Shown piece by piece: positions 1 through 9,093 of a stretch of 17,069 nucleotides of DNA. Positions within the stretch are counted from its first letter, which is position 1. Each line of letters begins with the position of its first letter. This stretch comes from Synura sp. LO234KE (taxonomy: Eukaryota > Sar > Synurophyceae > Synurales > Mallomonadaceae), in the NCBI GenBank assembly GCA_015143735.1, contig VKHC01000148.1, forward strand, positions 1-17,069, read 5' to 3'. A program made the position numbers and the translations under genes. The notes below the pieces were generated by a model. That model was given only the letters and a program-made list of their open reading frames with translations. It did not search any database and was not told the origin of the DNA.

Positions 1-1717
1 AGACATACTGTAGTTACTAGTGCAAAAGTGATCGAGGAAATTGGACTGGAAAACATGAAAACATTTTTCTCTAACACGGGGCAGTGAGCCACGGGTTTGG
101 GGCAGCCATTCCGACATATGAGAGGGGTAGGTATGCCAACGAGCAAACATTTTCAACAAAGTCCGGAAGAGTGGCGAGGTCGGAAAGCACGGCCGGGACT
201 GCTCCAAGGGCGGTGGGGCGGCCAGTGAAGCTGGTAGGAGTGAGTAGAGTCACCTTCGGGTAGGTTGCATGCCCCCAAAGATTTTGATACTAAATAATTA
301 ATAAGGATGGGTTGTTGAAAAGTCCCAGAATAATGACCGATTTAAGTGAGAGAAAGAACCTGCAACTCCACCAAACTATCCCATCCCTACGGACAAACGG
401 AGGACCAGGCGCATGCAACATCCTTGTACCAAATTTTAGTGACTATAGTATCCAAAATGTAGTCCTGGGGGATAAAGCCATCTAAAGTTTTCTAAAAGAT
501 CATATTGCTCAAGATGTCGCATCACAACTTGGTGCACACCAGATTGACGTCGTCCCTAACTAAGTAGAAGGAGACTCGTGCATCGCCAAAATGGAGACAA
601 AGTGACGTTGGGGCGATGCAAATTATCCTAGAGCGCTTAGATAGTGCTATTAGGAATCGGGCACACAAGATGAAGCACAGACTAGCTTCTCTGGGGGAGA
701 TCAGTAACCCCGGCCCGCCCATTTTTACGGTAGACTTCTTAAGTGGATGTAGTAGTCGGAAATAGTCCTTGAAAAGACATGTCAGCACTTGAAACGTAAC
801 GAGGGAGGAAAATTAGCGAAAACGACGAGATATCAATCTAGTCTAACAACGACTCGAGAGGCGATAGTTTGCCTCCTATCACCGGATCCAAGGTGGGCCG
901 GTAGCAAGAGTCAAACACACGCAAAACCGGAAGGATATTCCTTGTGCAGATGTGGGATGGAAAATCGCAGGAGAGTGTCACCGTGCGTGCGGGACGGGAA
1001 TGATTAAAAAGACGATGTCCGTATATGCCACTTCCAACTAGAGGTCAGAATGCTCGCCCGCAATATGATGGTTAAGGGTCATGGAACGAGTGCCCTTACG
1101 TCCCCGAAGATGCTTTTACTGCGATTCATTTGTTCTAGCAAAAAGTATCCAAAGAGCCACCGGAAATTCTCTGTGGGAAATACAACAGGTATTGCTTTGA
1201 GATGGTGGGGACATGTTTCCGCCTTTACCATTGCTTATTGATGAGAAATATAGTTGTACAAAGGCTGTAACACAAGCGCCCAGAGTTATTGTTCAAAGTC
1301 TGCAACGCGATCGTTCATGAAGCACCTAGGCCGATGAACAGCTGATATTCTCATGAGGCGCGCGATAGAACTTTCAGAGAAATCGTTATGTAAAACAGGT
1401 TTGATTTGATGCTCTTCGACTAATTCTTTCTGGCTAATGAAGTCTAATACTCCAGAGCGCGATCGGATGCTCTCGATGACACCGATGATGTTGTACATAT
1501 CACTTCTTTATCGCGGTCATAAGCGCTACTGAAATCTGCTTCGTATATCTTTGTTTCTGCACAGAATTTACGTGTCTCTCCCTAATATCAAGTTCCATAC
1601 CCATTATTTCCTAAAGTTGGAACGAGCGGTTTACCACCTTGAAGGGATAACTGTTTGAAACACCTAGGCACATTGCTCTAACATGGTATCGAGACTAAAA
1701 AAAGGAGTACCACGTGA
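1..1717. other. left end: short unassigned reading frames
   Basis: No gene can be supported here. Short open stretches occur at 71-253 (minus, 60 codons), 522-788 (minus, 88 codons), 789-1007 (plus), 1050-1241 (plus, ATG start, 63 codons) and 1286-1498 (minus, 70 codons). None shows a domain I recognise, and the frames change strand every few hundred bases. The stretch 360-1240 is visibly richer in G+C than the DNA after 1500, which may mark an old insertion or decayed coding sequence. From about 1500 to 1717 I see nothing. Confidence 0.3.
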
Positions 1718-1957
1718 AGGAATATACACCTATACAGCACCATTAATTCAATTTTCTTGTCCAACGCATACTTCGAATTCATTTCAGCTAATACCTCTGG
1801 TATATTTGATCTTTTCAACTTGAACATTCTAAAGAGACAGCTTGATTCCCGCAGCCGACATGAAGCTGCAAATTCAAACCTGTACTTCTTACCTCAAAAT
1901 AGAATTCTGGCGTATATAACCCCTTCGCACAATGCATTTGTCATCTATTCATTATAA
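1718..1957 (+). other. unrecognised open frame, about 79 codons, no ATG start
   Basis: The frame is open from the stop at 1715-1717 to a TAA at 1955-1957. It has no ATG near its 5' end, so it can only be an exon, a fragment or chance. The translation has a mixed composition with hydrophobic and polar residues and no motif I recognise. No clear splice acceptor was confirmed at its left edge. The 270 bases between it and the SINE-like element at 2227 hold nothing I can identify. Chance is a real alternative because the surroundings are A+T-rich. Confidence 0.15.
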
Positions 1958-2226
1958 AAGTAATTTTTTTGCCAACATTCCGAAACCCCAAAATGAAGCA
2001 AGCAAAAGGTCTTTCACCGGTTATTTCTGCAATAATATTGTCGTGAGTATGCACATCTCGCTCTGTCACGAGGTGTCGCCGCGTGTTCATATAACACAGA
2101 TTTAAGTATTCTTTGTTAATCTAGTTTAAATATTTATCATTTGTGTTGCAATGCTTAACTACTTCGCCCACGCAAGCACATACGTCCGTTATCTCACGCG
2201 CTAGATTTAGGTCATTATTATGTCCG

Positions 2227-2339
2227 CCCTGCCCCTACACCTACTAGTGTGATCTGCTAAGTAGCTCATAGGGGTGCTTAGTTTGCATGGTCTGCGAAGT
2301 CTCTCTGTGTAATCTAAGCTAAGTTTCTGCGAAAAAAAA
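2227..2339 (+). mobile_element. SINE-like element, copy A
   Basis: The 103-bp body at 2227-2329 matches copy B (5250-5352) at 101 of 103 positions and is followed by an A-rich tail (CG then eight A). A short body, a 3' A-rich tail and dispersed direct copies are typical of short non-autonomous retroposons moved by LINE machinery. A perfect target duplication is not visible here. The nearest candidate is CGCGCTAGAT at 2197-2206 against CGTGCTAGAT at 2340-2349 (9 of 10), but the left copy ends about 20 bases before the element. Flanking decay or a different boundary is therefore possible. The element has no coding capacity. Confidence 0.72.
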
Positions 2340-3369
2340 CGTGCTAGATAGTTTATTTGATGGCCACCCGACTTTTCATCAGATCAAATTCTAATAGGAT
2401 GTTCTCCAAATGCTAGCGTCCTATAAGGTCAATGACAATTTTATAAGCCACGACCTTCTGATGACGTTGGGTCTAATGCCACTGCTGGGAGCTTTATCAA
2501 CAGTAATTGCCTTTGCATGCATTCAAGCCACGCAGTGTTGATGACCTCTAAAAGAATAACCTTTAAGAGTTCCCATTTTATGTATGTAGGCTATCAAGAA
2601 CAACTTACGTGATTAGCCTTTGCAAGGAATTTCCTACAGAGTACATTTATTCCATTGTTCAGGCTGTTCTGCCATTAGACATTTCATATCCGCAGGCCTT
2701 GCCATTCTGCTATAGCATAATCTCGACCATCATATTATAAATGGTCAAAATACAAATCACCTTTCCGGCGGACAGTGAACCCCCACCATGCATTTTTATG
2801 CAAGTGAATCACGCGTCTGTATATCTCCTAGAAACAATTAGCCACCAAACTCCACCTCTCCATTTGTGTCAGTGCTGCCTGATTGGTACATTTATTGCTC
2901 TCCCCGATGTTAAAGGTCCTATATCTATATTAACTCCTACGCATAAATGAGCACATCCATATTGAAATCTATACCCAATGGAAATAGTAAATGATATGCT
3001 TATCATCGCTTTAAAAATTGTTATCACTCGCTCCGGGAACCACACCACCTTACTACCCGTGCCAAACAACGCCTATGGTACTCACGCATCCCTTCTGCAG
3101 TAAATTTGTTGCAGCATAGCAGCTGCACAGGGTATTTGTCACTTTTCGGTGCGGTTTTTTATCTTCACCCTACTGTAGCTTGCCTACCCTGCCGTACTCC
3201 GCCCTGTACGTTTGTCGACTGATCAGTGGGGGTGTATCTCCACCCCAGGATCTATCCGCAATCTACGGTTACTATCTAATCTTGCTACACTAGTATCCTG
3301 TCTCTATCTAGTTAAGAGTTGCAATTTTGAGATTAAAGTTGATTTAATTTACGTGAGCGGAGGAGGGTT
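2340..3369. other. A+T-rich spacer with two weak frames
   Basis: Mostly non-coding. An ATG-started plus frame at 2741-2950 (69 codons) and overlapping minus frames at 2869-3069 are the only open stretches of note. Neither shows a recognisable motif, and they overlap on opposite strands, so at most one is real. The sequence from 3070 to 3369, just downstream of the minus-strand gene remnant, is likewise featureless to me. Confidence 0.3.
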
Positions 3370-3807
3370 CTACACGTCGTTCGCGTTGCCGTAACCGGCA
3401 AGCATTTCGCGGACTACGCCATACTCGGAGCCAGGTGGAGCGGTATAGGAGTCGCGGACCCTCACCTGAAGGCAGCGTGGGTTGTTCACGAAAGAGGAGT
3501 TTGCTTGGCAAAGATCCTGGTTGGACGCCAGACCTTCATGTGTCACTCGGGCTAAGTATGTCGCATCACCTTTCTTGCAGTGGCGTACGGGGGTGTTCAT
3601 CAGGTGCCCGAGCACGGCTGGGCCTCCGCTTTCCCGGGAACAGATGAAAGCGTCATCGGGCCCGCCCCAAAACCTAACAATACGCTGACCCATGAAGATC
3701 GCGTCGGCCTCCTCCTCGTTCGCTTGGGAAGTGTCCATGCAGGGGTATGCAGAAGTCCTTCGGCAGGCGGACGCAGTATTTGGTCCGGAAGACACCGCGC
3801 CCGCCAT
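3370..3807 (-). pseudogene. 3' part of broken G+C-rich gene (second frame)
   Basis: A minus-strand frame runs from an ATG at 3807 to a TAG at 3370 (145 codons). It is markedly richer in G+C than its surroundings and uses G or C at many third positions. It overlaps by 134 bases the frame that arrives from upstream (3674-4549), which ends in a TAG at 3674. Third-position composition favours the upstream frame at the start of the overlap and this frame after roughly 3740. I therefore read the pair as one gene broken by a frame change, not as two genes. Near its C-terminus a Cys, a short hydrophobic/basic run, then DSY and acidic/Gly-Pro residues resemble the end of the core of alphavirus-like methyltransferase domains. 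This is a weak, by-eye resemblance. Confidence 0.45.
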
Positions 3808-4549
3808 GGCTAATCCAAGAAGAACCCACCTCGAAGATGGGAGTACCCGCAGCGGCGCACTCTAGTAACCACAGTAGGTTTTCGCCTATATTGCGACCAG
3901 ACGGGGGGTTGTAACGGACATGCCTGTGGCGGATGTCAAGAAGACGACGGGGAGGCTTGTTGTAGGCTTGTAGGATCATGTCGTGGAAATGTGCAGGGGT
4001 AGCGGTGACTTCCTGGCGAAGCGCTTCAGGCAAGCTTTGGATTGTCCTTGCCTTGCGGCGCCCGGTGTACGGGATAGGGAAAAGGGTACCTATTGGCTGA
4101 AGGTGATGCTTGTCGGGTTTCTGGGCTGCTACAGGGTTGAAATATGGTGTAGTGTCAGCTGGAATGTGCACAGCGGGAGTCTCTTCGGGCGTGGCGGAGC
4201 CAACGTGTGGAGCAGTGGTCGTAGAAGTGACCTGAGGGCCAAGATTTGGAACAATGAGGCTAGGGGGGCTTTTAGACTTGTTGCCTGATGGGAAATAATG
4301 TTTAAATGGAGCTTTCATGAAATTCAAGTATTTACCCCGTGTTTCTCGCGCAACGTCAACGGTTTGGTGTAGTGCCTTGGACTTGTGGATCGAAACGCTA
4401 TTGGCATGTGAGCGCTGGGCCGAATTAGGTTGAATAAACAACTGGGAGGCCAATAAATCGTCCGGCGAGATGATGAAGCTCGAACAATTATTTTGATTGG
4501 AGCTTTCTGGATGATGATCGGCTCTTGGCGAGATTTCGACAGTCAATTT
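3674..4549 (-). pseudogene. main exon-like frame of broken gene; weak Mtr-like pattern
   Basis: The minus-strand frame is open for about 290 codons from 4549 to the TAG at 3674, the longest in the window. It has no ATG at its 5' end: the codon before it is TAG at 4550-4552, which reads well as the end of an intron acceptor (TTGTAG). The first 150 residues are Ser/Pro/Thr/His-rich and look disordered. About residues 165-270 look folded. The pattern there, LPEALRQEV, a His/Arg-rich stretch, then FEVGSSW, a downstream His, and a Cys followed by RLPKD, recalls the His, acidic-x-Gly and Cys motifs of alphavirus-like replicase methyltransferase-guanylyltransferases. If correct, this is an endogenised viral fragment. 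A host gene or an unrelated retroelement protein is equally possible. Confidence 0.4.
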
Positions 4550-4606
4550 CTACAAGTATTTTTAAAAGCACGGATAAAAGGAGAAAGTTTGGGAAAACAT
4601 TTGTAC
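4550..4606 (-). other. candidate 57-nt intron in broken gene
   Basis: On the minus strand the donor would be GTACAA (4606-4601) and the acceptor TTGTAG (4555-4550). The length of 57 nt is a multiple of three, and the flanking frames 4607-4774 and 3674-4549 are the same frame, so removal joins them in phase 0. It would also excise the two in-frame stops (TAA 4564-4562 and TAG 4552-4550). Against it, the donor is not the strongest consensus and I see no convincing branch site. Two simple nonsense mutations are the alternative. Confidence 0.4.
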
Positions 4607-4774
4607 GAGCCTTCTAACCTTCCTGGCTCTTTGTTCTCGCATGGATTTTGTTTTCTGAGCTCTCCTGTATTTAGCCAATCTCTTGCTTCCTTCGTTGTCC
4701 GCTGCCACGTTTCCAAAAGCTAGGTTTCTTGAAGCTCTGGTGGAATCAAATACGTTCAATTGCGTTAGCTTTTT
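4607..4774 (-). pseudogene. upstream basic exon-like frame of broken gene
   Basis: The minus-strand frame is open from 4774 to 4607 and continues unspliced to the TAA at 4562. The translated segment is strongly basic in its second half (RRAQKTKSMREQRARKVRR), suggesting nucleic-acid contact or a basic helix. No ATG exists in this frame. An ATG at 4778-4776 lies in another frame, followed directly by six A residues and then GC. A +1 shift (or a change in A-run length) just there would connect that ATG to this frame. This could be a homopolymer indel in a pseudogene, a sequencing error, or coincidence. Confidence 0.35.
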
Positions 4775-4778
4775 TCAT

Positions 4779-5230
4779 ATCTTGGTGATTTTAAAATTTT
4801 ATTAAAAATTCGACCCGTTAAGCGCGTTGGTGTGACCGCACGTTGCGGATACGCCACGGGCTTACGTAATTAATTTTAGGTTACTTCTGGATTTGAAACT
4901 TAGGCGCTGAGACGTGTTGTTTTATTGAGTTTCTTAGCGACTGTCGTAGGAAAGCTAGTGTCTTACCTGAGTGGATTGCACTTTACGTGAGAACTACAGA
5001 AGGAAGTTGTTTCCTTCCCAAGATAAGTCACAAGGACCCAGCACTTAGTTTTAAGGCCCGAAGTCGACTAGTAAAGTATTTTAAGACCCACCGAAGCACT
5101 TTCTATATCCGATAAGGTTGAGAGAGCGACTTCGGCACAAATTGCATTCCCTCATGGTCAGATAAATCAGCGTACCTCTGAGCGATATTTTGCCCTGGTC
5201 GTAGATGTCAGTTATATTACATCATTCAAC
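4779..5230. other. no feature seen
   Basis: This stretch lies upstream of the minus-strand gene remnant and left of SINE copy B. It contains an A/T-rich imperfect palindrome around 4790-4806 and nothing else I can name. If the minus-strand gene was ever expressed, its promoter would lie here, but I see no convincing core element. Confidence 0.3.
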
Positions 5231-5249
5231 AGCCCCAAAACGTGAGTCG
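5231..5249. repeat. left target-site duplication of SINE copy B
   Basis: The 19-bp AGCCCCAAAACGTGAGTCG is repeated exactly at 5362-5380, directly flanking the element on both sides. Confidence 0.9.
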
Positions 5250-5361
5250 CCCTGCCCCTACACCTACTAGTGTGATCTGCTAAGTAGCTCATAGGGGTGC
5301 TTAGTTTGCATGGTCTGCGATGTCCCTCTGTGTAATCTAAGCTAAGTTTCTGTAATAAAAA
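5250..5361 (+). mobile_element. SINE-like element, copy B, intact with TSD
   Basis: A 112-bp insertion ending in TAATAAAAA and bracketed by a perfect 19-bp direct repeat. Long perfect target duplications plus a 3' A-rich tail are the signature of LINE-type target-primed reverse transcription, so this is a retroposed non-autonomous element, not a DNA transposon or a solo LTR. TAGCTCATAGG at 5285-5295 fits the tRNA A-box pattern, but no well-spaced B-box is evident (GGTCTGCGATGTCC at 5312 is a poor match), so a tRNA origin is unproven. CCCCTA near 5255 and TAGGGG near 5292 can pair, and ACAC/GTGT at 5260-5274 forms a small stem. The perfect duplication suggests that this copy is fairly recent. 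Confidence 0.85.
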
Positions 5362-5380
5362 AGCCCCAAAACGTGAGTCG
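5362..5380. repeat. right target-site duplication of SINE copy B
   Basis: Exact copy of 5231-5249. Removing 5250-5380 restores an uninterrupted pre-insertion site. Confidence 0.9.
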
Positions 5381-5434
5381 TTAATCCTGACGTCACCTAC
5401 ATCGTAATATTCATTATTCTTATATGAAACCACG

Positions 5435-5686
5435 TTGCGGTTTTGCCTTGACGCATCGGCCCTGTCCCCCGCGGAGGGTAGCTTTATCTTCATACCGAGT
5501 CTGATTCCCAACTTTCGTATCAATTTTATTAAACCGCTTGATCCTGTAGGTCATTTTGATATTGCGGCAACCCATTATCTTGGAATGGTTGACGATAGGG
5601 ACTACAATTCAGTGCTTTGCGCGTACCCCTTGATTTCCTCGCACTGCATCGCCAAAAATGCTACTCCTCATTTACTAGAATTCTGA
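5435..5686 (+). other. unrecognised open frame, 83 codons
   Basis: Plus-strand frame ending at a TGA at 5684-5686, with mixed composition and no ATG at its start. The minus strand over 5381-5523 is also open, so strand assignment is uncertain. The translated piece has alternating hydrophobic and aromatic residues and a short acidic stretch (GMVDDRDYN), but no family comes to mind. It is probably a fragment of something older into which SINE copy B later landed, or chance. Confidence 0.2.
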
Positions 5687-5946
5687 ATTTTTTGCAGCTG
5701 GTTGCGAATCGGCTGTAGCTGCGACCAATCCTGTGGTAAAGGCACGTTCTGGAAGCCCCTACTACACTGATTCAGAGGCGTAAAGCGACGTCGTACTTGC
5801 TGTTGACGGTGCTGACTGTGACGTACGTTTGATGATTTAATCAGAATTTTAAAAGAAACGTACGTTTGGTGATTCATACTGGAGCTGGTTCGGAATAATT
5901 TTAGTTTGCGGTCGGTCGGTTGTACGTGGCAGGTGAAGATAACCAC
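5668..5946 (-). other. unrecognised Gln/Arg-rich frame with internal duplication
   Basis: Minus-strand frame of about 92 codons with a GTG, not ATG, at its open start. The C-terminal half is rich in Gln, Asn and Arg (for example SQHRQQQVRRR), a composition seen in gag-like or disordered proteins but not diagnostic. It overlaps the 3' end of the plus-strand frame at 5435-5686 by 19 bases. It contains the 17-bp direct repeat at 5821 and 5858. No domain recognised. Confidence 0.22.
5821..5874. repeat. 17-bp direct repeat, period 37
   Basis: ACGTACGTTTGATGATT at 5821-5837 recurs at 5858-5874 with one change (A to G). Each copy begins with the palindrome ACGTACGT. Confidence 0.8.
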
Positions 5947-6934
5947 GTTTGAGGTGCCCTATTTCATGTGTGTATAGTTCCGCTCATTTATCTGCATGGT
6001 TAAAAAATCCATCTTCAATACTTATACCGTTATTCCCTGAAAAAATGTATCCCTGAGAGTTACTTTGGGGCTACTCTCGTCTCGCACTTGTCTGAGTGCG
6101 TTCCTGTTTCCTAATGGGTGATTATAGATCTCCTTCCCTCTTCCAATTTCACGTAGTGCACAAGGGTGGTTTGAAAACGTTATATCTTAGCCTCAAATGA
6201 GTTGAACAGTAGTTACAAATTCTACGATTTCATGCGCGATGATAACTACGATAGATAAAAGGAATCTTTGTAAACTTGATCTGGTTCCGCCAATTACTCT
6301 CTTTAGCCTTTCAGGATTTAAATATTGCTTCAATCCAGAAAATGTGGTATCAACAGAATCAACAAGAGATAGCAATCATTGAATAATGATTCGATTGACG
6401 TTTTTGATCATTCTACCCGCTGTCATTCTGCGAAAATGCGTTGAATATTTCTCGAGCTCCCGTTCTCTATTGAAACCTTGTTCGTTTCCAAAAAACGTAG
6501 AAAGTTTTCAATTTCTCTCTTTGCGCTAGCGAAGATATTTCACAACGCTATATCCTTCTCAACATAATTTTGCTCTCGGTTATTTTTATTTTATAAATGC
6601 CTTGATTTGTGGGACAGGAGGTCCACTATCATTGTATCTATTACTCGCCCAATCTTAATTCCTGAAAACATTAATCATATTTGTTCATTTCAGTATATTG
6701 TCACTATCGTTACCTGCAATCATCATATGGTTGTCTGAATTTTTATACATCACTATTATTTTTCCATAGTAGTAAGTTAAACGAACTCTTCAAACTTGCA
6801 AGCTCTCGATCAATTTAAGTGTATTGCAGTCACAATTAACTTTGACTCCCTCCAAGGGTTGATATTTTGCTGGGATAGCCAAGTGAGGAAGACCAAGGAG
6901 TGCTTCTTTAGAAAACCAATCTCTCCACTATCCG
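5947..6934. other. A+T-rich spacer with one weak minus frame
   Basis: Largely non-coding by appearance. The minus-strand frame 6193-6375 (60 codons, hydrophobic C-terminal half, no ATG) is the only stretch that might be a fragment. From 6376 to 6934 I see nothing. Confidence 0.3.
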
Positions 6935-7099
6935 TTAATGTTGTCTGATAGTGCGTTTCCTTTGAGATGTGGGAATGCCGTCAATTATAAGCTTGTCAGA
7001 TATTTTGCTGTTTACTGACTTCTTAGATACTGTGTATCGTTGGCGGATGGCGGCTGAGCTTGCCGCACCAACCTTGCAACTGCGTCTTACAACTGGCAT
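6935..7099 (-). other. small ATG-started basic frame, 54 aa
   Basis: Minus strand, ATG at 7099-7097, TAA at 6937-6935. The predicted peptide is strongly basic and Ser-rich (starts MPVVRRSCK, ends RKRTIRQH). The same frame is open for a further stretch upstream of one TAG, so it may be the tail of a longer decayed frame overlapping the reverse-transcriptase-like remnant at 7114-7347. No family recognised. Confidence 0.25.
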
Positions 7100-7113
7100 T
7101 TTCTATGCCTCCG

Positions 7114-7347
7114 TCAACACCAACGAGTGGAGTGGATAGAAACCCAGAGCTTTCCCTTGTTGAGTTCCCGGAGTCTTCTCAGCTTGAATAGAATCCCCAA
7201 CTGCAAAAAGTCAAGTTGAGTCGCTGTACTGCGACGTTGGCATGCAAAATTTATTTTCTTGAAATTAAATATTTTATGCTTATCTGGATTGACATGGCTA
7301 TCTGATTCCTCACAAGCCTTTAGGAACACTCTGGAGACATTTTCCTC
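7114..7347 (-). pseudogene. possible LTR-retrotransposon reverse transcriptase remnant
   Basis: Minus-strand frame open from 7347 to a TGA at 7114. The N-terminal third reads EENVSRVFLKACEE, then HVNPDKHKIFNFKKINF. This fits the reverse-transcriptase region after the YxDD box in Ty3/gypsy-type elements: a His/Glu-rich helix with V..VF, a leucine-like helix, then N-P-x-K-x-x-F followed by a hydrophobic strand. The usual following F-L-G-H is replaced by F-A-C, and the rest is not convincing. The YxDD motif itself is not found in frame upstream. It is a fragment at best, and the call rests on one motif block. Confidence 0.35.
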
Positions 7348-7363
7348 CTAGCGGTAACTTTTT

Positions 7364-7600
7364 TTGGTTTATGACGTAAGCCGGCTTAGCATATGTACTT
7401 TTATTCTTTTGAAAGCCCCGGAAGCCGGGAACGGTGTCATCTGCACTAAAGAAGGCTTAGATAACGTGTGCTCAAAGACCTTAATGCGAGTAGTTAAAGA
7501 CTTGGATATGCTTTGGTACAGCCACACAAAAAACATTTTAAAAACTATGCATAATGGAATTGTTTCCCTTCGCCCTGTTCCCCTTTTACCAGTTCCTTAA
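7364..7600 (+). other. unrecognised open frame, 78 codons
   Basis: Plus-strand frame ending with TAA at 7598-7600, started here at a TTG with no ATG at the front. The middle (KTLMRVVKDLDMLWYSHTKN) looks like an amphipathic helix and has normal protein composition, and the end is Pro-rich. Nothing upstream gives a clear exon boundary. It lies back to back with the minus-strand reverse-transcriptase-like remnant. Chance or a decayed exon are both possible. Confidence 0.2.
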
Positions 7601-8103
7601 TCCACAACCATCGCTTCATTTCTGAGAATATTTATCTGCAACAGATTGCACGGAGGAGTACTAATGACTTCCCGAGAAAAGCATCTTTGGCAATTTTACT
7701 TCCAGTCATCGACCAAACCATTTACTCTGAGAAGTCGGTCTAGAGTGAACATCAATAAAGTGGTACAATAACCGAAGTTAGAAATTCTATTAACAGGATC
7801 TAAATTTCACTATAGGTGGCGCCCCGTAAGTAGTTTCGTTCATGATACTTTTAAGAAATAATACGATGGAGTCTTTCGAAAAATTGTACTTTAAAGTTTT
7901 TTTTTGAACACGGAACTATTCTATTATGTGCTTATTACGTATTTGATTACGTATTTCTAAAGACTCAAAACTAGAGTCACTCTAAAGGACCGTGAAAAGA
8001 GTACCGTAAATTTTTTAGTCGCTTTAAAATATATGTATGCTGAGTGCGATGAGAGGAACCCTAATGCTCAGCCCTATACAAGCGTGGTGCTAGAAACTCA
8101 AAG
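7601..8103. other. no gene seen; minor direct repeat
   Basis: A+T-rich and apparently non-coding. The only structure noted is a short tandem repeat, ATTACGTATTT repeated after one base near 7934-7956. Confidence 0.3.
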
Positions 8104-8361
8104 TCAAAACCACAATTGGAAAAGAAAAGCAGCTTTGAAGTGCAATGAGCAAGAGTATTTACAGATTTGATTCGAAGCTGTGTAATTAGGGATCATATCA
8201 GCAGACGAGCTCATCCGTTCAGGATTCTGCTTAAGTAGTTTCAATTTGACCCTCCCATTCCGTAAAGAGCCTAACTCTCTTGTCCAGTCGTCCATGAAAA
8301 CGCGACCTGCAAGAAATGATTGTCTGCCGCTGTTGCTTAATAAATGTCTGCTGTTTGTTTT
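8104..8361 (-). other. unrecognised frame with internal ATG, 85 codons
   Basis: Minus-strand frame open from 8361 to the TGA at 8104, with an ATG at 8295-8293 giving a 63-residue product beginning MDDWTRELGSLRNGRVK. Its first part is charged and soluble-looking and its last 15 residues are aromatic and hydrophobic. An acceptor-like TTGCAG lies shortly upstream of the ATG (about 8309-8314), so this could be an exon. No family recognised. Composition makes it one of the better small frames, but with no supporting neighbour. Confidence 0.25.
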
Positions 8362-8376
8362 CTATAATCTTTTTAA

Positions 8377-9093
8377 CGTTCAGTAGAGTAACGTTCTTTT
8401 TTTAGTTTTATCACACCAGCAGGCTACAACTAACGCCTCGTCCATGTTACGAGCTAACTCTTGAAATCTACAACATGCAATAAAATATACATTTAATAGA
8501 ATCCTTTAGTAATTTAGGTAATGGGATTATGTAGATTTCAAAAACTTCAGGCGGAGCATTTACAGGGCATAAGTCCAAGCCTAACCTCTCAGCTCGTTCT
8601 CGTCTTTATGATGTGACATTATAAGAATCAGCATAATGTATACGCCGGTAGTCTGTGCGGGAGCACCGACATCACGGGAGACACAGTCTAGATATTTCTT
8701 TTTGCAGAGATTTATAAACGATTAAGTAGTGAAACCAATTTTTAGTAAAGCGTAGCGAGTGGTCCCTAACGCTGCCCAGAAATGGAGCACGCATGGTTTA
8801 AATAACAAAGCCAAGATATTTGCTGCTGTTGAAAACTAGACTAGACTAGACTCTTATACTTAATATTTGCGATCAACTCATGCATTTGAATAAAGATTAC
8901 GGCTTAAAGCGAAGTGGTCGCAATTTATTTTAAGCAATAGTATTAAATGGAGAAAATGACCTCACGTTCCTCAGGTTTAATTGTTTTTCTCAACGTCTTT
9001 AGTTAACCAGCGAATCAATAATTTTTGTTTACTCGATAGCTACCTCGGTCAGATGCCGAACTCGACCATTTTTGAGTCTCACCCGAATAGAGC
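8377..9093. other. no gene seen; CTAGA microrepeat
   Basis: Non-coding by appearance, with short homopolymers and a (CTAGA)x3 run at 8836-8850. This is where the C-terminal, catalytic part of the transposase-like remnant at 9094-9717 would be expected on the minus strand. I could not find a DDE-type motif series here. Confidence 0.35.

Noticed and set aside
3435-4288. Several plus-strand frames (3435-3647, 3482-3688, 3580-3813, 3983-4288)
   Set aside because: They lie opposite the better composed minus-strand gene remnant and are Gly/Ser/Arg/Trp-rich, as expected for antisense shadows of G+C-rich coding sequence.
5285-5324. tRNA gene or clear tRNA-derived head in the SINE-like element
   Set aside because: Only an A-box match is good. 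The putative B-box is poor and too close, and no cloverleaf can be drawn.
7455-7475. ADD motif on the minus strand as the reverse transcriptase YxDD box
   Set aside because: It is in a frame with nearby stops and about 38 residues from the downstream motif block, roughly twice the expected distance.
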